A stretch of DNA of 64,000 nt. It comes from Tetracentron sinense. Taxonomy: Eukaryota > Streptophyta > Magnoliopsida > Trochodendrales > Trochodendraceae. Position 1 is the first letter of the stretch. The number at the start of each line of letters is the position of its first letter. The notes under the pieces are model-generated. The model saw only the letters and a list, made by a program, of their open reading frames with translations. It was not told the origin of the DNA and ran no database searches. The stretch lies in the NCBI GenBank assembly GCA_015143295.1, contig CM026560.1, positions 8,248,501-8,312,500 on the forward strand. The letters are read 5' to 3'. The translations under genes and the position numbers were made by a program. Below, piece after piece: positions 30,645-43,454 of the stretch.

Positions 30645-32433
30645 TGTCGCGACCCAAAACCCACTCTAGGAGTTAGAGTGAATCTTGGATAACTTATCAT
30701 GACCTACATGATATGCTTGACAAACCATCCTGCAAAATATATGGAGCATGCACAATAGAGGATAAAATAGTGGAAGCATACAGTAACCTAGCACAGCAGA
30801 ATTCTAACAAAACGTCTATGTATATACATGTAATCCAAGTTTTGTACGAAAGGGAACGCAAAAGAAAGAAGGTGTGGACATGCCCGCCAAAATACATGGG
30901 TATAAATTCTCGGGCTCACCCACACTCACCTAGAATCTACCACCTAGTAATAGCCCTCCACATGAGGCTCCTCAGCAGGGGCCTCCTCGACGTACTCCTC
31001 TTCCTCCCATGGACCGAGGGCACATATGTCAAAAGGAGCAAGCACTCCACTAACACCTGCCAACATCAAAAGTACGGCTAAGCATGGAATACTCAGCAGG
31101 TACCAAATACTAACCAATAGTCATACTAATATAGTAATGGAAATAAAGCAGGAAGCAGTTCATATAATTAATAGGAAAGTAAATAGTTTATAGTTCATGC
31201 TTGCATCATATCAAAGTCGGAAAAACTCTTGAAAACATCATGTGCTTGACTTAACTTAAAATACTCTTTTCGTGTTTGAAAACTTGTCTTGTCATATTCT
31301 GTCTTGCTTGTCTTGTTGTGTTATGTGTGTCATGCATGTCATGTCATGTTATGTTCTGGTTTGTACTCATGCTTGCTTGCTTGCTTGGAAATTAAAAATG
31401 CTCATGTAACTTGTGAGATGCACTTGATGCACTTACGAGGGAGGAGAGACCCCTCTTTCAATGAGATGCACTTGCGAGGGAGGGTGGTGTAGAACCCCCT
31501 CGTTCAATCTTGAAGGGAGGGAAGTGTAAACTCCCTCATATGCAATGCTTGTTCTTGTTCTTGTCAAAAGTGAGGTAAAACATATCTAAAGATATGCCCT
31601 ACCTCTTATACCAACCCTTATGTTTGGCCTTGTCCTGGTGGTCGTAAATAGAGACTTTTGTACTTGGTTTTCTTGAAAACAAAACCCGGTATTTCATGCA
31701 TGAAAGACCCTACTCATGGACTACATGTCATGCTCGTGGTTCATGTACAATTAAAGCAGAAGAAATGGCGCATAATATCATCACAGTAGATAAATAATCC
31801 AAGCAATTAATAAAGGAATTAAATCTACAACATGCCATTCTAGGAATTAAAGAAAGTTCATACATGCATTTTCTAGCAAAAATCATCATCTTCTTCACTG
31901 CGGCATTTCATCAAACACTCGGTGTGTACGTGATGGTTAAAGCCTACATCATGCTTTTCTAGATGGATTGAAACTCACAACACACACGTGTGTTCATTAT
32001 TGGTACAATGCCCTTCCCATTTCATTCATCACAAAACACACACACGGCATCTATCGCCCATACACAACCATCCATCTCCATCCATTCATCCCATCTCATT
32101 ATTATGTTTAGAAACCACAAAAAAAATGAAGAAAAGAAGAACAAGATGAACTATGGACCGAGCGATCAGTTGTCTGTAAATTTTGACACCAAGTCCATTT
32201 TCCATTCCATCCACTACTTGGACTTATCCCACTTCTATTCTAACCCTCTAAGAACATCCCTAAGACCTTTTTAAGGCTATAGTACATTATTAATTATTTT
32301 ATTTAATTATTTTATAATACTCATGCAAAGTTCTCAAAGGTTCCAAATTCTCAGTTCATGAAAAATGGAGATTACAACGCATTATGCCTTGACACGTATT
32401 CCAAGACATATACAAAAATTCCGGGGCTCTACA
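30645..32433 (-). repeat. 5' LTR of the minus-strand gypsy element (internally deleted)
   Basis: TGTAGAGCCCCGGAATTT on the minus strand from 32433 to GGGTCGCGACA at 30645. It matches the left LTR except for a join near 32150 (AAGATGAACT next to ATGGACCGAGCG), which removes the TATA/leader part and some palindromes, roughly 0.5 kb. Contains a micro-ORF at 30944-31066 and GAGGG-type repeats near 31430-31530. Confidence 0.88.
30944..31066 (-). CDS. LTR micro-ORF, 40 residues
   Basis: MLAGVSGVLAPFDICALG, PWEEEEYVEE, ending VEGYY. Differs from its sister at 18904-19026 mainly at a few residues; both frames remain open. Confidence 0.4.
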   Translation of the reverse strand: MLAGVSGVLAPFDICALGPWEEEEYVEEAPAEEPHVEGYY

Positions 32434-32438
32434 GGTAT

Positions 32439-32974
32439 TGCCCTCGTGCAACAATGTTAAATGGACCACATACATCACTATGTATTAGTCTTAACTTTTC
32501 TTCAGCTCTTCCTGCCTTTTTAGGATAAGGCTTCTTGGTCATCTTCCCTTCGAGACAAGACTCGCAAGTAGGGAGTGGTTCTACCTTGAGAAAGTCAAGG
32601 GGACCATCTTTTACCAACCTCTTGATCCTATCAAGATTAATATGACCAAGTCTCTTATGCCAAAGATAAGTAGACTCTGTGCAATGTCTCTTCATTCTAG
32701 ACATTCTAGATGATGAGCCATTGTCACTTTGCAGACAATCATTATTTACCAAAGGGAATATTAAATAAAGACCATTAATGAGATTACCAGTAATCAAGAT
32801 CATTCCATCTTTCTTAATTTCAACAATTGAATTAAAATTGATAAAGAATCCATAATTTAAGATTCTAGATACTGAAATCAAATTACAATGTGCACAAGGC
32901 ACATAAAAACAATCTTCTAAAATTAATGTCTTTCCATTAGGTAAATAAAGAGTAAACAAGCCAATTGACTTCAC
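32439..32974 (-). pseudogene. Ty1/copia gag-pre-integrase and integrase finger
   Basis: Protease/pre-integrase sequence LPNGKTLILEDCFYVPCAHC, NLISVSRILNYGF, then WHKRLGHINLDRIKRLV and CESCLEGKMTKKP (HHCC finger), then HSDVCGPFNIVARGQY up to the insertion boundary at 32438. The frame continues at 18605 after the nested element is removed. Bases 32975-33108 carry the broken protease junction. Confidence 0.9.
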
Positions 32975-33108
32975 TGCAAATTTGCACCAGAGCCAACTTT
33001 AAGCTTTTGCTCCTGTTTGGTCGGCTTTATGGTTTCCTTGAACCCCTGCAAACAATTGCAAATGTGTACAGTGGATCCAGAATCCACGCACCATGAGTTA
33101 GGGGCCAT

Positions 33109-34005
33109 CTAGAAATCAATAGTAATAAGTACTTCAAAGCATCTCATACCTTGAGTACTACCGTCACCCTTCTTAAGAGTTGTGAGGTAAGTCCTACAAT
33201 TCCTCTTCCGTTGGCTTATTCTAGCACAGTGGAAATACTTTCCATTGCCTTTGTTATCCTTGCCAGCATCTCTTGATGAACCTTTGACAACTTTTGCCTT
33301 ACCCTTATGGTCTTTAAACTTACCTTTACCCTTATTCTTCTTTCTAAACTTTTTAGATTGATTGGAGGTATCAGGTTTATCGACAGTTAAAATTTCACCC
33401 TTTGTTGAATTTTTGATCAAATCTTCTACAGACACAAGTGAGTTCATAAGCTCACTTAATGACATTTCACTCTTGTTCATGTTATAATTTAATATGAACG
33501 CATTGAAGGACAAAGGGAGTGACTGCAGAACAGTGTCAACCTGAGTGATGACATCCATCTTTCCACCAAGAATATCCAGTTCATTCAATAAGTCCATCAT
33601 CTTTATGATGTGCTCCTTGACTGGAGTTCCCTCAGCCATCTTGGTGTTAACAAGGGATTTCAATTTAACTTGTCGAGTTGATCTATTTTGCTCATCAAAC
33701 ATCTCATGTAGGTTTTGCAAAATGTCAGAAGCCTTATCCATATGTTCATGCTGGCTTTCCAAGATGTTAGATATCGAAATGAGAATGTAACACTTGGTCA
33801 TCTGATTGGACCTCTCCCATTGCGCTAACTCAGCCTTTTGGGCCGGTGAAGCATTTGGAGGAATTTTGGATTTAGGTGTCTTAAGACATAGGTCAAGTTT
33901 ATCAGCACTAAATACCATTCTAATTTTTCATTTCCAGTCTATATAGTTAGTTCCTACTAACTTCTCATCACGAAGAATTTCAATCAATGGGTATAGGCCT
34001 GTCAT
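33109..34005 (-). pseudogene. Ty1/copia gag remnant
   Basis: Probable ATG near 34005 (MTGLYPLIEIL, then TNYIDWK), followed by one nonsense codon at 33928-33930 where a Trp is expected. The open remainder (33918-33109) has QWERSNQMTKCYILISIS, LHEMFDEQNRSTRQVKLKSL, a Lys-rich basic stretch (KKFRKKNKGKGKFKDHKG) and a degraded zinc knuckle (YFHCARISQRKRNC). It precedes the protease/integrase of the same element. Confidence 0.85.
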
Positions 34006-35679
34006 GATCTAATCAAACAACAAAAAAGATAATATCAGGGATCTATTTATTCATTAATAACTATTAGATTATGGGTATGTTTTTAATGGTATTGCCAATT
34101 TGGGAAGAATCAATTGGCATCGAAAACCTAGACACTGACTTAATGTGATTCTTCCTTTGGGTACATTATTACATCGCCTTGAATTGGCAGATAGAAACTA
34201 TCTTCTCCAATTTCACAGATCATATCTTGTGAATCCTAGAGCATTCGATCTACTGTCTGATCTATAAGGGATTTTATACTCACGCTTTCGCGTTATTGTA
34301 TAATATCTCGTATTCATGTGCCCACCTACCATGAACCTAATAAACACCTAGCGAAAGCTCACTATTTGGCGTTATTGCACCCACTATTTACTTATATAGT
34401 TTTCACCATGTTTACACATAGGTGACAGGGATTGGGCCCGGATTTGGCCTGTGAGCTTACTCACACTCCCCACTATAGGATCACATAGTGTATGGTAGAA
34501 GATCATAATACTTAAGGACTTGTCCCCAGTCTTAAATACACATGATATATCAAGGGTAATTATTTCAATAGAATAATTATTCAACAGATATCATCTCATG
34601 ATAAAATAATAAGTATCATCTCATGATAATAAAGACAATAATATACGAGATTAATCGCTATGGGTCAATAAATTAAAATGCATGGATGCAAGAGAATGAG
34701 ATAAGAAGAAAGGCAGCTCGCAAACTCCTTAATGATCCCATCCTTTATCATCTTATCCAGATCAACATCGTAGCATCCTCCTTCAAAGCATCTCCACCAA
34801 TGCATGATAAAATAATGGCATTAGGGAAACCAGTATTCCATTCGCCCTTTTCAGGGAAACCGAATGAATCTGCCCTTTACAGATTGCCAAAACCTACTAC
34901 ATATTATCCTCTAATATGAATGCATGAATGATAAACAATTTCTCATAAATATGACCCATAACTATAATCTCATATAAAAAAAGATGCTACATCGTGATGG
35001 AGTACTTTTTCTTATTTTAAAAGGATTTAAAATTTGATAACAATTATCAAATCGCTCGATAAAATCTATACCTTATATAGATCAAACCCTGGACAATAAA
35101 ACAATTGTATTTTTCATAAAACAATTTTCATAAAATTATTTTTTAAAAATATAAGATAATTTTTTTTTAAATCTCTACAATATTTTATTTCTTTCTTGAA
35201 TGCAAGATCCTTTCATATAGATTGGTTTTACTATCCAAGATTGGTTCTATTATCATCCAAGATTAAAATAAAAAAATTAAGAGAATCGAAAATCCTAAAT
35301 ATGATCTCATCATAAATTAGGGTTTTATAATTTTTCGAAGAACATCTATTTATGGGAAAAATCATTTATTAATTATTTTAAACAATTAATGAATATATAT
35401 TAAATGATCAAATCATTTAAAAGGAAATTTCAAAATAAACTCTTTATTTTGAATTTAATTATTTCACATATAATGCTAGTTTTTAAAATTATTTAATTAT
35501 CATTATCAAATCTCATTCGATAATGTAATAAAATTAATTATTTATTTATTCATCTCATGAACAAATAAAATAATAAAACTACGAGCAATGTTAAATAGAT
35601 CTAAATAAAAATCATCTCATGAATTAAATTATCCATTCAATTACGTTATTAAAATAAACAAAAAATACACCCTAACCAT
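34006..35679 (-). other. Untranslated leader region of the copia element, A/T-rich
   Basis: About 1.7 kb between PBS and gag with no supported coding frame. Very A/T-rich from about 34960 to 35640, with runs such as AATTATTTTAAACAATTAATG. I see no inserted LTR ends in it. It may include leader plus unrelated inserted sequence. Confidence 0.5.
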
Positions 35680-35691
35680 GCTCTGATACCA
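35680..35691 (-). promoter_or_regulatory. Primer-binding site of the copia element
   Basis: GCTCTGATACCA on the plus strand (minus-strand TGGTATCAGAGC), next to the LTR edge. Initiator tRNA-Met type. Confidence 0.8.
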
Positions 35692-36133
35692 CTTATAGGG
35701 GGATCTGGATAAAAATTTATGTAGAAATTGGATCCCCTAGATCTTAACACCATAGAAAACATCAAATTCTATCTATAAGTTGTAGTTATATCACCTCGGT
35801 GAATGATGTTCACTGGTAAAACTTAATCCACTCGAACCGTCAGAACTCTTTGTAGAGATTTCTCGAAGAAATACTCGAAGCTCGATCCTTGTTCTTTGCT
35901 ATCCCCACGAAGCTTTATAATCTTTCTTTGGAATTGTTGAAGCAAGAGGAAAGAGATGGAGTAATGGTGTGGACCTTCTATCACCAACAACCTTAAGGTT
36001 CAAAACCCTAAAGTAGCAAAACCCAACATGGACACCCTTAGTAGCTCATGAAAATCCCTAGGGGAGACCCTAGGGGCTCATGGTTTTGAGAGAGAGGTGA
36101 GGGAGAGACAAAATTCTGGATAATTTGTGAATA

Positions 36134-37685
36134 TGTCGCGACCCAAAATACCACCTAGGAGTTAGGGATACTTTGACTTGTGACCACCATATTATACCTC
36201 CAATATGATACATAAGGCACGCAAAGAAACTTGTCAAAGTACACAAACATTCATAGCGAAAATGATTTACAATGCATAGCGGAAGCAAAACATAACTTAT
36301 CATAGTGGAAGCAAAATGCATAACCAAATAATCCTATTACTTGGTCCAAGTGTGAACCAACAAAAGTATACACGTGTGTAAATGTCCAAAATGGTGGAGT
36401 GGACAAGTCCCACTCTCACTTAACAAAATATCACGTCTTCTAACGAACAGAGTCAACAGAAGTCAAAGTCATGATGCCTATCTAATGAGCCGACATCCTG
36501 ATAGTGGTCCATGGAAGGGTTTGGTTCATAATACTCCTCTTCTACCCAAGGCTCTGTACCGTACAAATCGAAAGGAACCCGGGCACCTGTCGATGATAAC
36601 AAATATCGGCTGAGCGTGGAATATTCAGCGTATACAAACTATTAGCAATAAAGCAATAATAGCATAGAGCATGCGAATCATGGAGAATGAAATCCTTTAA
36701 ACATATCAAAGCGTGGAAACCGTGAAATAGCGTGTGAAATGAAATCCAAAACCAAAGTCAAAACCATGTGAGTCATGCGATAAACATAGCCATGTGAGTT
36801 CTTGGAGTCCATAGAGTTTATGGAGTTCCTTAGAGTTATTTATGATCCGTATAGACATGGAGCAATACCATAGAGCATATCCATAGAGCACAACATAGAG
36901 ATCTTAGAGCATTTGTATTCATGATCCTTAGAGCTTGTGAAGAACATCATGTGGTGAGTAGTAGTATCACAAGATTGGTAGTAGAGTGTATCTACCTTGG
37001 TGAAATCAGTGATTTTGATTCCAAATGCTTGGAACACTTGAAAACCTCAAGTTCTTTGCTAAGAAACACCAAAGGAAGGAAGGATCTTGATCTCTCCTTC
37101 AAGCTTGAGCAACACCTAGCTTCTCTCCTTCTTCTCCCTCTCAAAAACCTCACAAAATATTGCACTAAGGGTTTCTGAAACCCTAAGGCATGAACAAGCC
37201 TTATATAGGCAAAGGGGTAGTGGCTAAAGACTTAAAAACCCTTAATGAAGAAAATCTGCATATAACCGATCGATCAGTGGTACAAACCGAGCAATCGGTG
37301 GTTGACCGAGCAATCGGTGGTTTCAACTAAGCGATTGGTTGAAAACACCCTCTCTTGAATTTTTCCCCATGCAAATTAGTTAACCAGTCGATAGCTACCG
37401 AGCAATCGGTAGAAGCCGGTCGATCAGAGGTTAGCACCGAGCGATCGGTGATCCCCTGTTTTGCTACAAAACCCTGTTTTCACTACTTGAATCTTCTCCA
37501 ATCCAATTCTAACACCATTTTATGATTAAAACACACTCTTTAAGGAGATGTGGACCAATTAAAACATGCACGCCATAAATCCAAACATTTCCATTAGTGT
37601 AAAGCCCATTAGTGTACAAGACCCTACTTGAGCACTATTCACATACTATTCACTACTTAGTGAAATGAAGATTCGGGGTTCTATA
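36134..37685 (-). mobile_element. Solo LTR, minus strand, with GAATA duplication
   Basis: Runs from TGTCGCGACCCAAAATACC (36134) to CGGGGTTCTATA (37685), flanked by GAATA at 36129-36133 and 37686-37690. At 1,552 bp it is a short member lacking a minisatellite block. Minus-strand TATATAAGG lies near 37205, palindromes at 37260-37450, and a micro-ORF relic at 36453-36599. Confidence 0.9.
36453..36599 (-). pseudogene. LTR micro-ORF without its ATG
   Basis: The minus-strand frame reads ARVPFDLYGTEP, WVEEEYYEPNPSMD and ends DFDFC before TGA (36453-36455). The usual ATG-TCG-GCA is altered (TTATCATCGACAGG), so the start is lost, yet the core and the aromatic-Cys end are kept. Confidence 0.45.
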
Positions 37686-39428
37686 GAATACCTCTCACAC
37701 GTTTTTGGTCTTGGTGTATATATAGACAAGGATCCAATCCTAATCCTACTCCAACTTGATCTTATCCCTTAGGAATTGTTTATCAAAAATAACTCTTATT
37801 ATTGATTAAACAATATCCTAGTTTATCTATAACTACTTTAGTTATAGTAAACCTACCATTTAAGGAGTCCTTATTAATTGAGGATTCCTCAAATAAAGGG
37901 TTTAGTCAACAACCAATAAAGGGAGGAATCCTAATCAGACTAGGAAACCTTAACCACAAAGGGGAGGGCGTGAGCTCAAAGGGGGCGTGGACTTTGAGGA
38001 GCTTTAGACTCCTAGTTGCAATCCAACTTAATCTCATCCTAATCCTAATTACAATCCAACCATTGAATTTAAATTCCATATTTAAAAGAGTTATTACTCA
38101 ATAATTATTCAAGTAACCAAATCCTAATCCAATTTGGATTTCCAAAGTGGGAGCCCCACCCTAGGGTTTAAACCCATGGGCTTGAGCCCATATTAATGAG
38201 TTTATTATCGGTCAAACCCATTTCCCCTTTAATTATGTTAATTAAATAATTACTAAAATAATCCCTAGATTTAAATTAACAATTAATTTAAACCATAGAT
38301 TAACTTTTAATCTATTTAATGAATGATTAACTTTTAATCACTTCAATAATTGATTAACATTTAATCAATTATTGAGCTTGTATTTCTTATGTGAGCATCT
38401 CCACCGATTGCTCTGGGATATTCTTACCCTGGCTTACCCAATGTTATCCCATTGACCCTAAACAGGAATTACATCGGAATTGCAAGTGACGTGAGATATC
38501 CATGTTGCAATTGAATCCTAGTGTATGAACATTAACCATTACGGATCCCACCACATGAACTGTTAAATTTTATTTATCCTTCCAAATACATTATCCCTAA
38601 TAGGCCTTCGAGATTGACATAATATCTAACCCATAGCCCATTGCACACCATCCAGATTTCCAAGACTTATGATTAAGCCATGAGAAACAATTTCTTATGA
38701 AAAACATTTTGAGAAAATCCTTTAATAAGTACAATATCTTTTAATAAAAGTATATTTCAAAACTTATTTTGATTTCAAAATCACCTGCACTGGATTTGAA
38801 CTTAATCAACAGTCTTACCCAGAACATGGATAATCTCTCAAATAAATGAGCATGGATTTCTTGTTTGAAATTCAACATAACTCGAATAGATTTCTGACTA
38901 TCCAATTGTCACTCTATTGTATCCCCTAAGTTAGAAAATACGTTGGTGGAATGAAAACAATCAGATCACTGCTCAGTCATAGATGAACACATCAGATCTA
39001 AGGATCATCGAAACTATTCAATATGAATGAGAGACCAACTATCTGATAGTATGTTTATACAAGAGGTCTTTCATTGAATGCAATCATTCAGTGTATATTT
39101 AAGTACCCATATGCTGATGTGTAGTCTCCACTACAATAGTTCGAGATAGAACTACATCTCAACTATTGAGAACATCTTAGCATTCTGGCAGTCATATAAA
39201 TGAAGTGCCTAGCTTCACCCATAGCAGTGACTATATAAGGTATAAGGAACCAAAAAGTTATATCTACCTATGATAATCCAATCACATAACTTTCCTACAA
39301 TATCCTATGAACCTTTATCGATATCTCATATCATATAGATCATCTCATGATCATGGTCAATTACACATAATGACTACACAATAGATTAAGAAGAAGTCTT
39401 TATTAATCAAATTAATAAGAGTCTAACA

Positions 39429-40258
39429 ATCTAAATGAATTTTCTGGGCATCATGTTTAACACCAACCATGTCGAACCCCTGCTCAATTTTATTCAAACA
39501 AAACCAACCTTGTCGAACCCCTGCCCAACCTTCGGTTCAAACAAACCAACCTTGTCAAACCTCTGTCCGAACCTCGGTTCAAACCTTAGTTCAAACCCTA
39601 CCCACCTAGTCAAACTTCTATCTGAACCCCGCTTCAAATCCTATCAAACCCTAACCCAACCCAATGCTCCTTGACATGAGCTAAAACTATCCAGATGCTT
39701 TCCAGTAAGAGCATAAAAGGCCCAAGCGCTCCTGAATAGGAGCCCAAACCATTCAAAAATACCCTAACATCAAAAAGACAAATCTCAGCCTATCAAACAC
39801 CCACAATCCAAATCAAACCATCAACTACCCATCTGGAACTATGTGTAGCTTGATTCTACTAACAGTAGATACGTAGGCAACCTTGATCGGGTTCAGCTCA
39901 CCAAGGATAGAGCTCCTATCCTGTCTCTGCTTATTTCAACTTGTACATTACTATCAATATGATATCTGCTTAGCATATAAATGAAATTTCAAGCTTCTCT
40001 TATGGTTTCCCCCACTTTAATTCAAACTTAGGGAGTAGGTAACCTTCTCCGGATGGGAGTTTAGGTGTGCCTAACACCTTCCCCTAACTCAAATGAATCC
40101 TTAACTTGACTCTATTTCTAGACCAAAGCCTTATCCAACCTTTTCAAGGACCCTATTTACCCTCACAATCTAAATAGGTGGCGACTCTCTCTTTTTCGTA
40201 TTTTTAGCACTATTCCTCTTTGTGTTCAATCCTGATTGGGAGTGGGATTAAAATCTCA
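39429..40258 (+). mobile_element. LTR fragment resembling Tat/Ogre elements
   Basis: GATACGTAGGCAACC (about 39870), TTAGGTGTGCCTAACACCTTCCC (about 40060) and AGGTGGCGACTC (about 40177) recall the R/U5 part of plant Tat/Ogre LTRs. The left part has irregular repeats of ACCAACCTTGTCGAACCCC (39465-39560). No coding frame is supported. The identification is from motif memory only. Confidence 0.4.
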
Positions 40259-40261
40259 GGT

Positions 40262-41612
40262 CTACACTCTAGGCACATGTTGGGGAACAAGGAGCTATTC
40301 ATCTCAATTACTCCAATAGATGGAGGGCATGCGACCTTCAGGGACTGCACGAAACGGAAGATTATCGGTATAAGTAATGTTGGTAAGAATTCTACTACTT
40401 TTATTGAAATTGTCTTGTTAGTTGATGGTCTCAAATATAACTTGTTCAATATTAGTAAATTGTATGATAAATGACAAAATGTATCTATTAAATCTAATGT
40501 TTACATCATTAAAGACAAATATAACATTAATACTTTGTTCATTGCTCATAGACATGAAAAGGTTTATACTATTGATTTTGTTGAACTAAATTCTCAAAAC
40601 TTAATTTGCTTTTCAGCTATAAATGAGACTAGTTGGTTATGGCATAAAAGGTTAGGCCATGCAAGTATGGACTTACTATCTAAATTGTATAGAAAAGAAC
40701 TTGTTAAAGATTTACCAAAAACAATATTTTGAAGTTAAAGGTTTACCAAAAAGAAAATTTTCAAAAGACAAAATTTGTGATGCTTGCCAACTAGGAAAAC
40801 AAATAAAATCTTCATTCAAAAAGAAACTAGAAATATCAATCTTTAGGCTACTAGAATTATTACATATGGATTTATTTGGTCCTAATGATGTTGCTAGCTT
40901 AGGTGGAAAACTTTATGTATTTGTTATTGTTGATGATTATTCTAGATTCACATGGGTATTATTTCTATCTCATAAGATTGAAGTGCAGGTATTGTTTGGA
41001 AAATTCTGTAAAAGAGTTCAAAATAAAAAAGGCTATTCTATTAGTAATGTTAGAAGTGATAGAGGTGGAGAATTCAAGAATAAAGAACTTGAATCTTTTT
41101 GTGAAGATAATGGTTTCAATCATAATTTCTGCACACCTAACACTCCTCAACAAAATAGAGTAGTTGAAAGAAAAAATAGATCTTTGCAAGAATGGGAAGG
41201 ACTATGTTAAATGAACATAAATTACCAAATTATTTTTGGGCTGAAGCCATAAATACATCTTACTATGTGATTAATAGGGTTGTAATTAGAAATAAATTGA
41301 ATAAAACCCCTTATGAACTTTGGAATGGTAGATCACCAAATATTGGTTATTTTAAAGTATTTGGCTACAAATGTTTTATACTAAATAACAAATACAACCT
41401 AAAGAAATTGGAACCAAAATCTAGTGAAGGAATCTTCCTTGGTTATTCTTCAAATAGCAAAGCTTATAGGGTATTTAATAAAACTTCCATAATAGTAGAA
41501 GAATCAATGCATGTTATCTTTGATGAATCCAATCCTTTTGAAATCAAAAAAATTGATGATGAGATTCAAAATGACAATATTGAAACAATTTCTAAAAACA
41601 TTGCTAATTTGG
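40262..41612 (+). pseudogene. SIRE-like Ty1/copia protease-integrase fragment
   Basis: Starts in a damaged protease (SRHMLGNKELFISITP), then pre-integrase WLWHKRLGHASMDLLSKL and CDACQLGKQIKSSF. The integrase core reads LLHMDLFGPNDVASLGGKLY, FVIVDDYSRFTWVLFL, VRSDRGGEFKNKELESFC, then PQQNRVVERKNRSLQE, PYELWNGRSPNIGYFKVFG and GIFLGYSSNSKAYRVFNK. Frameshifts lie near 40470, 40730 and 41205. It is cut at 41612 by the LTR of the next element (TTTGG at 41608-41612). RT and RNase H are absent here. SIRE-like is inferred from the integrase wording. Confidence 0.85.
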
Positions 41613-42614
41613 TGTAAAACCTTGAAACCGAGCTCACTTTACGATGAACAATGTCAGTAAATAATGCCTTATATGATGGGTGTAAAGGCCTAAGGCCTTT
41701 CATTGTGTTCTTGGTAAGAAGTGAGTCAAGTGAAGGGTTTTAGGTGAGTGTGTTGAGTCTCAAATATGAGAGTATAAGTATACTCTATGTGGGTGAAAGC
41801 AATGGTATAAATACCCTAAGTACTAATGCATGCGGTGTAAGTGAATAGTGCTAGTTCGCGCATATTGGTGTGAGTTAGATGATCACCTAGGTGGGTTACA
41901 AACCTAGCGGGAACGAGTTATGAGGTGTGAGTAGGGTGTTGTACCCATGGGAGAAGAGTGTGAAGCACTCGAAACATTCTAAGTGTCAACAAAGGATATG
42001 CCTTAGCATTACCCTTAATTTTAAGAAGCCTTAGTTTAGGCACCGTTGCTCGGAATAAAGTGATTCTTGAGTTTTTGGAAAGGTATTGGAACCCTCTTTG
42101 AGGTTCAAGTTTACCATTTTTCTAAAATTTGAGTCAGGGATGAGTTAAAAGATGGATTTCCAAAACCGGATCTCCTGCAAATATGGGCCGTCGCAACCCA
42201 TTGCAGACCAGTCAGATTTAGGGGTAAATTTGTCCATGAAGAAGAAGAATTAGAATTTTTGTAAAACATAAAAGTTGTTCCTCTACGAAATAAAAATCCA
42301 ATGCAACTTGAATTGTCAAAATCCGCCAAGCGAGTCAAAAGTTATGGCTGAAATACGAAAATGCAAAAATCTGGAGAAAATTCTGTTCCAGGTACGATCG
42401 TTCGTACACGACCTACGAATGATCATAGCGATGCTAGGATTGATTATAGAGTTGCTACGATCGATCGTAAGGCCCCAAAAATGCCATAAACCCACTGTCC
42501 AGCCTACGATCGATCGTAGGAAGCCTACGAACGATCGTAGATCGCTACGAACGATCGTAAGTCGCGAATCAACTTTTCTAAATGCGTGATTTTTGAGGTT
42601 TTCACCCCTTGGCC

Positions 42615-42627
42615 TATAAATAGGGGA
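42615..42627 (+). promoter_or_regulatory. LTR TATA box
   Basis: CTATAAATAGGGG about 1.0 kb into the LTR, just after the palindrome cluster; repeated at about 46701 in the 3' LTR and in reverse at 892-902. It places the transcript start near 42650 and makes the downstream micro-ORF part of the RNA leader. Confidence 0.75.
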
Positions 42628-43454
42628 TGATTTGGGGGTTTTTGGTTTACCCTTAACCTAAAGGGAGTTCTTAGAAGAAGAGGAAGATCTAGAAGGGATT
42701 TGGGAGACAGAGGGGAAGAAATCTAGGGTTCCAAAAGAGGGGTTTTGGATTCAAGATTAAGTGGAGCCAAGTCAAGGTTTAGGGATCTTCCACAAGCTTG
42801 GATCTCACTACCACGTGCCATTGGAGCTTCGATCTCCATCCTCAAGCTTGGTTTCATCTTCTACAAGCTTCCTCGAGCTTTTTCATGCCTTGGGTCAAAG
42901 GGATTTTTATCCCATAAGGTAACTACACTTCACTACATAATTTGTCCTAAACCATACTATAAAGCAAGATAAAAGTATGTGATTGTGAGGTGAACTAATT
43001 TGTGATGTTTCTATGCCTTAGAATAAGGAATGAAAAGTGTATATTATGATTCAAAGATGAACACTTCACTAGCTAGTTGTTATAAACCATATTTTTATCA
43101 AGATAAAAGTAGGAATATTGATGTGAACTACATTGTGATGCTTTCATACCTTAGACTAAAGAATGGAAATTGTATATTATTGTGCAAAGATGAAAAGCAT
43201 GTTAAAAATACATAAGTTTTGAGGAAAATCCAAGAGGAAAAATATACATGTTTCTATAAAATGGAATTCTGTGACTAAGTGTATATGGGCTATTGCTATG
43301 GATAAAAATGTGAATTATGGGATATATGTAAAGTATTTCTTTTTGTCTATCATGCTACTTGCAAGTGATTAAACACACGTGTATTGTATGATTGAAATTT
43401 GTCATATATGTATGTGTAAAGCAAGTGAGAAATTATATGTGCAAAGAAGGGAGG

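Larger units (their letters stand above)
18611..32433 (-). mobile_element. Minus-strand Ty3/gypsy chromovirus with two nested solo LTRs
   Basis: The insertion is bounded by duplication GGTAT (18606-18610 and 32434-32438). Leftmost is its 3' LTR (18611-23087, interrupted by 20294-22522). Then come a C-rich complement of the PPT (23088-23101), pol (26487 to 23177), an intron (26632 to 26488), gag (30297 to 26633, interrupted by 27354-29767), PBS (30640 to 30629) and the 5' LTR (32433 to 30645). Without nested parts it is about 9.2 kb. Coding parts are broken, and the two LTRs differ visibly, including a deletion of roughly 0.5 kb in the right one. So it is older than 6276-16201. Confidence 0.93.
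35692..39428 (-). repeat. 5' LTR of the copia element, split by a solo LTR
   Basis: Minus-strand start TGTTAGACTCTTATTAATTTG at 39428; the end next to the PBS near 35692 lacks a clean CA dinucleotide (CCCCCTATAAG), probably mutated. Segments 35692-36133 and 37691-39428 are LTR (about 2.2 kb in total). A/T-rich, without the palindromes, hairpin repeats or micro-ORF of the chromovirus LTRs. Expected duplication ATCTA at 39429-39433; the partner is outside the window. Confidence 0.7.

Noticed and set aside
34006..35679. Host gene or promoter in the A/T-rich stretch
   Set aside because: It lies between the PBS and gag of a copia element, has no coding frame of note and no sign of exon structure.
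36374..36613. Plus-strand 79-codon frame within the solo LTR at 36134
   Set aside because: It is antisense to the conserved micro-ORF zone; only the minus-strand sense frame matches other LTRs.
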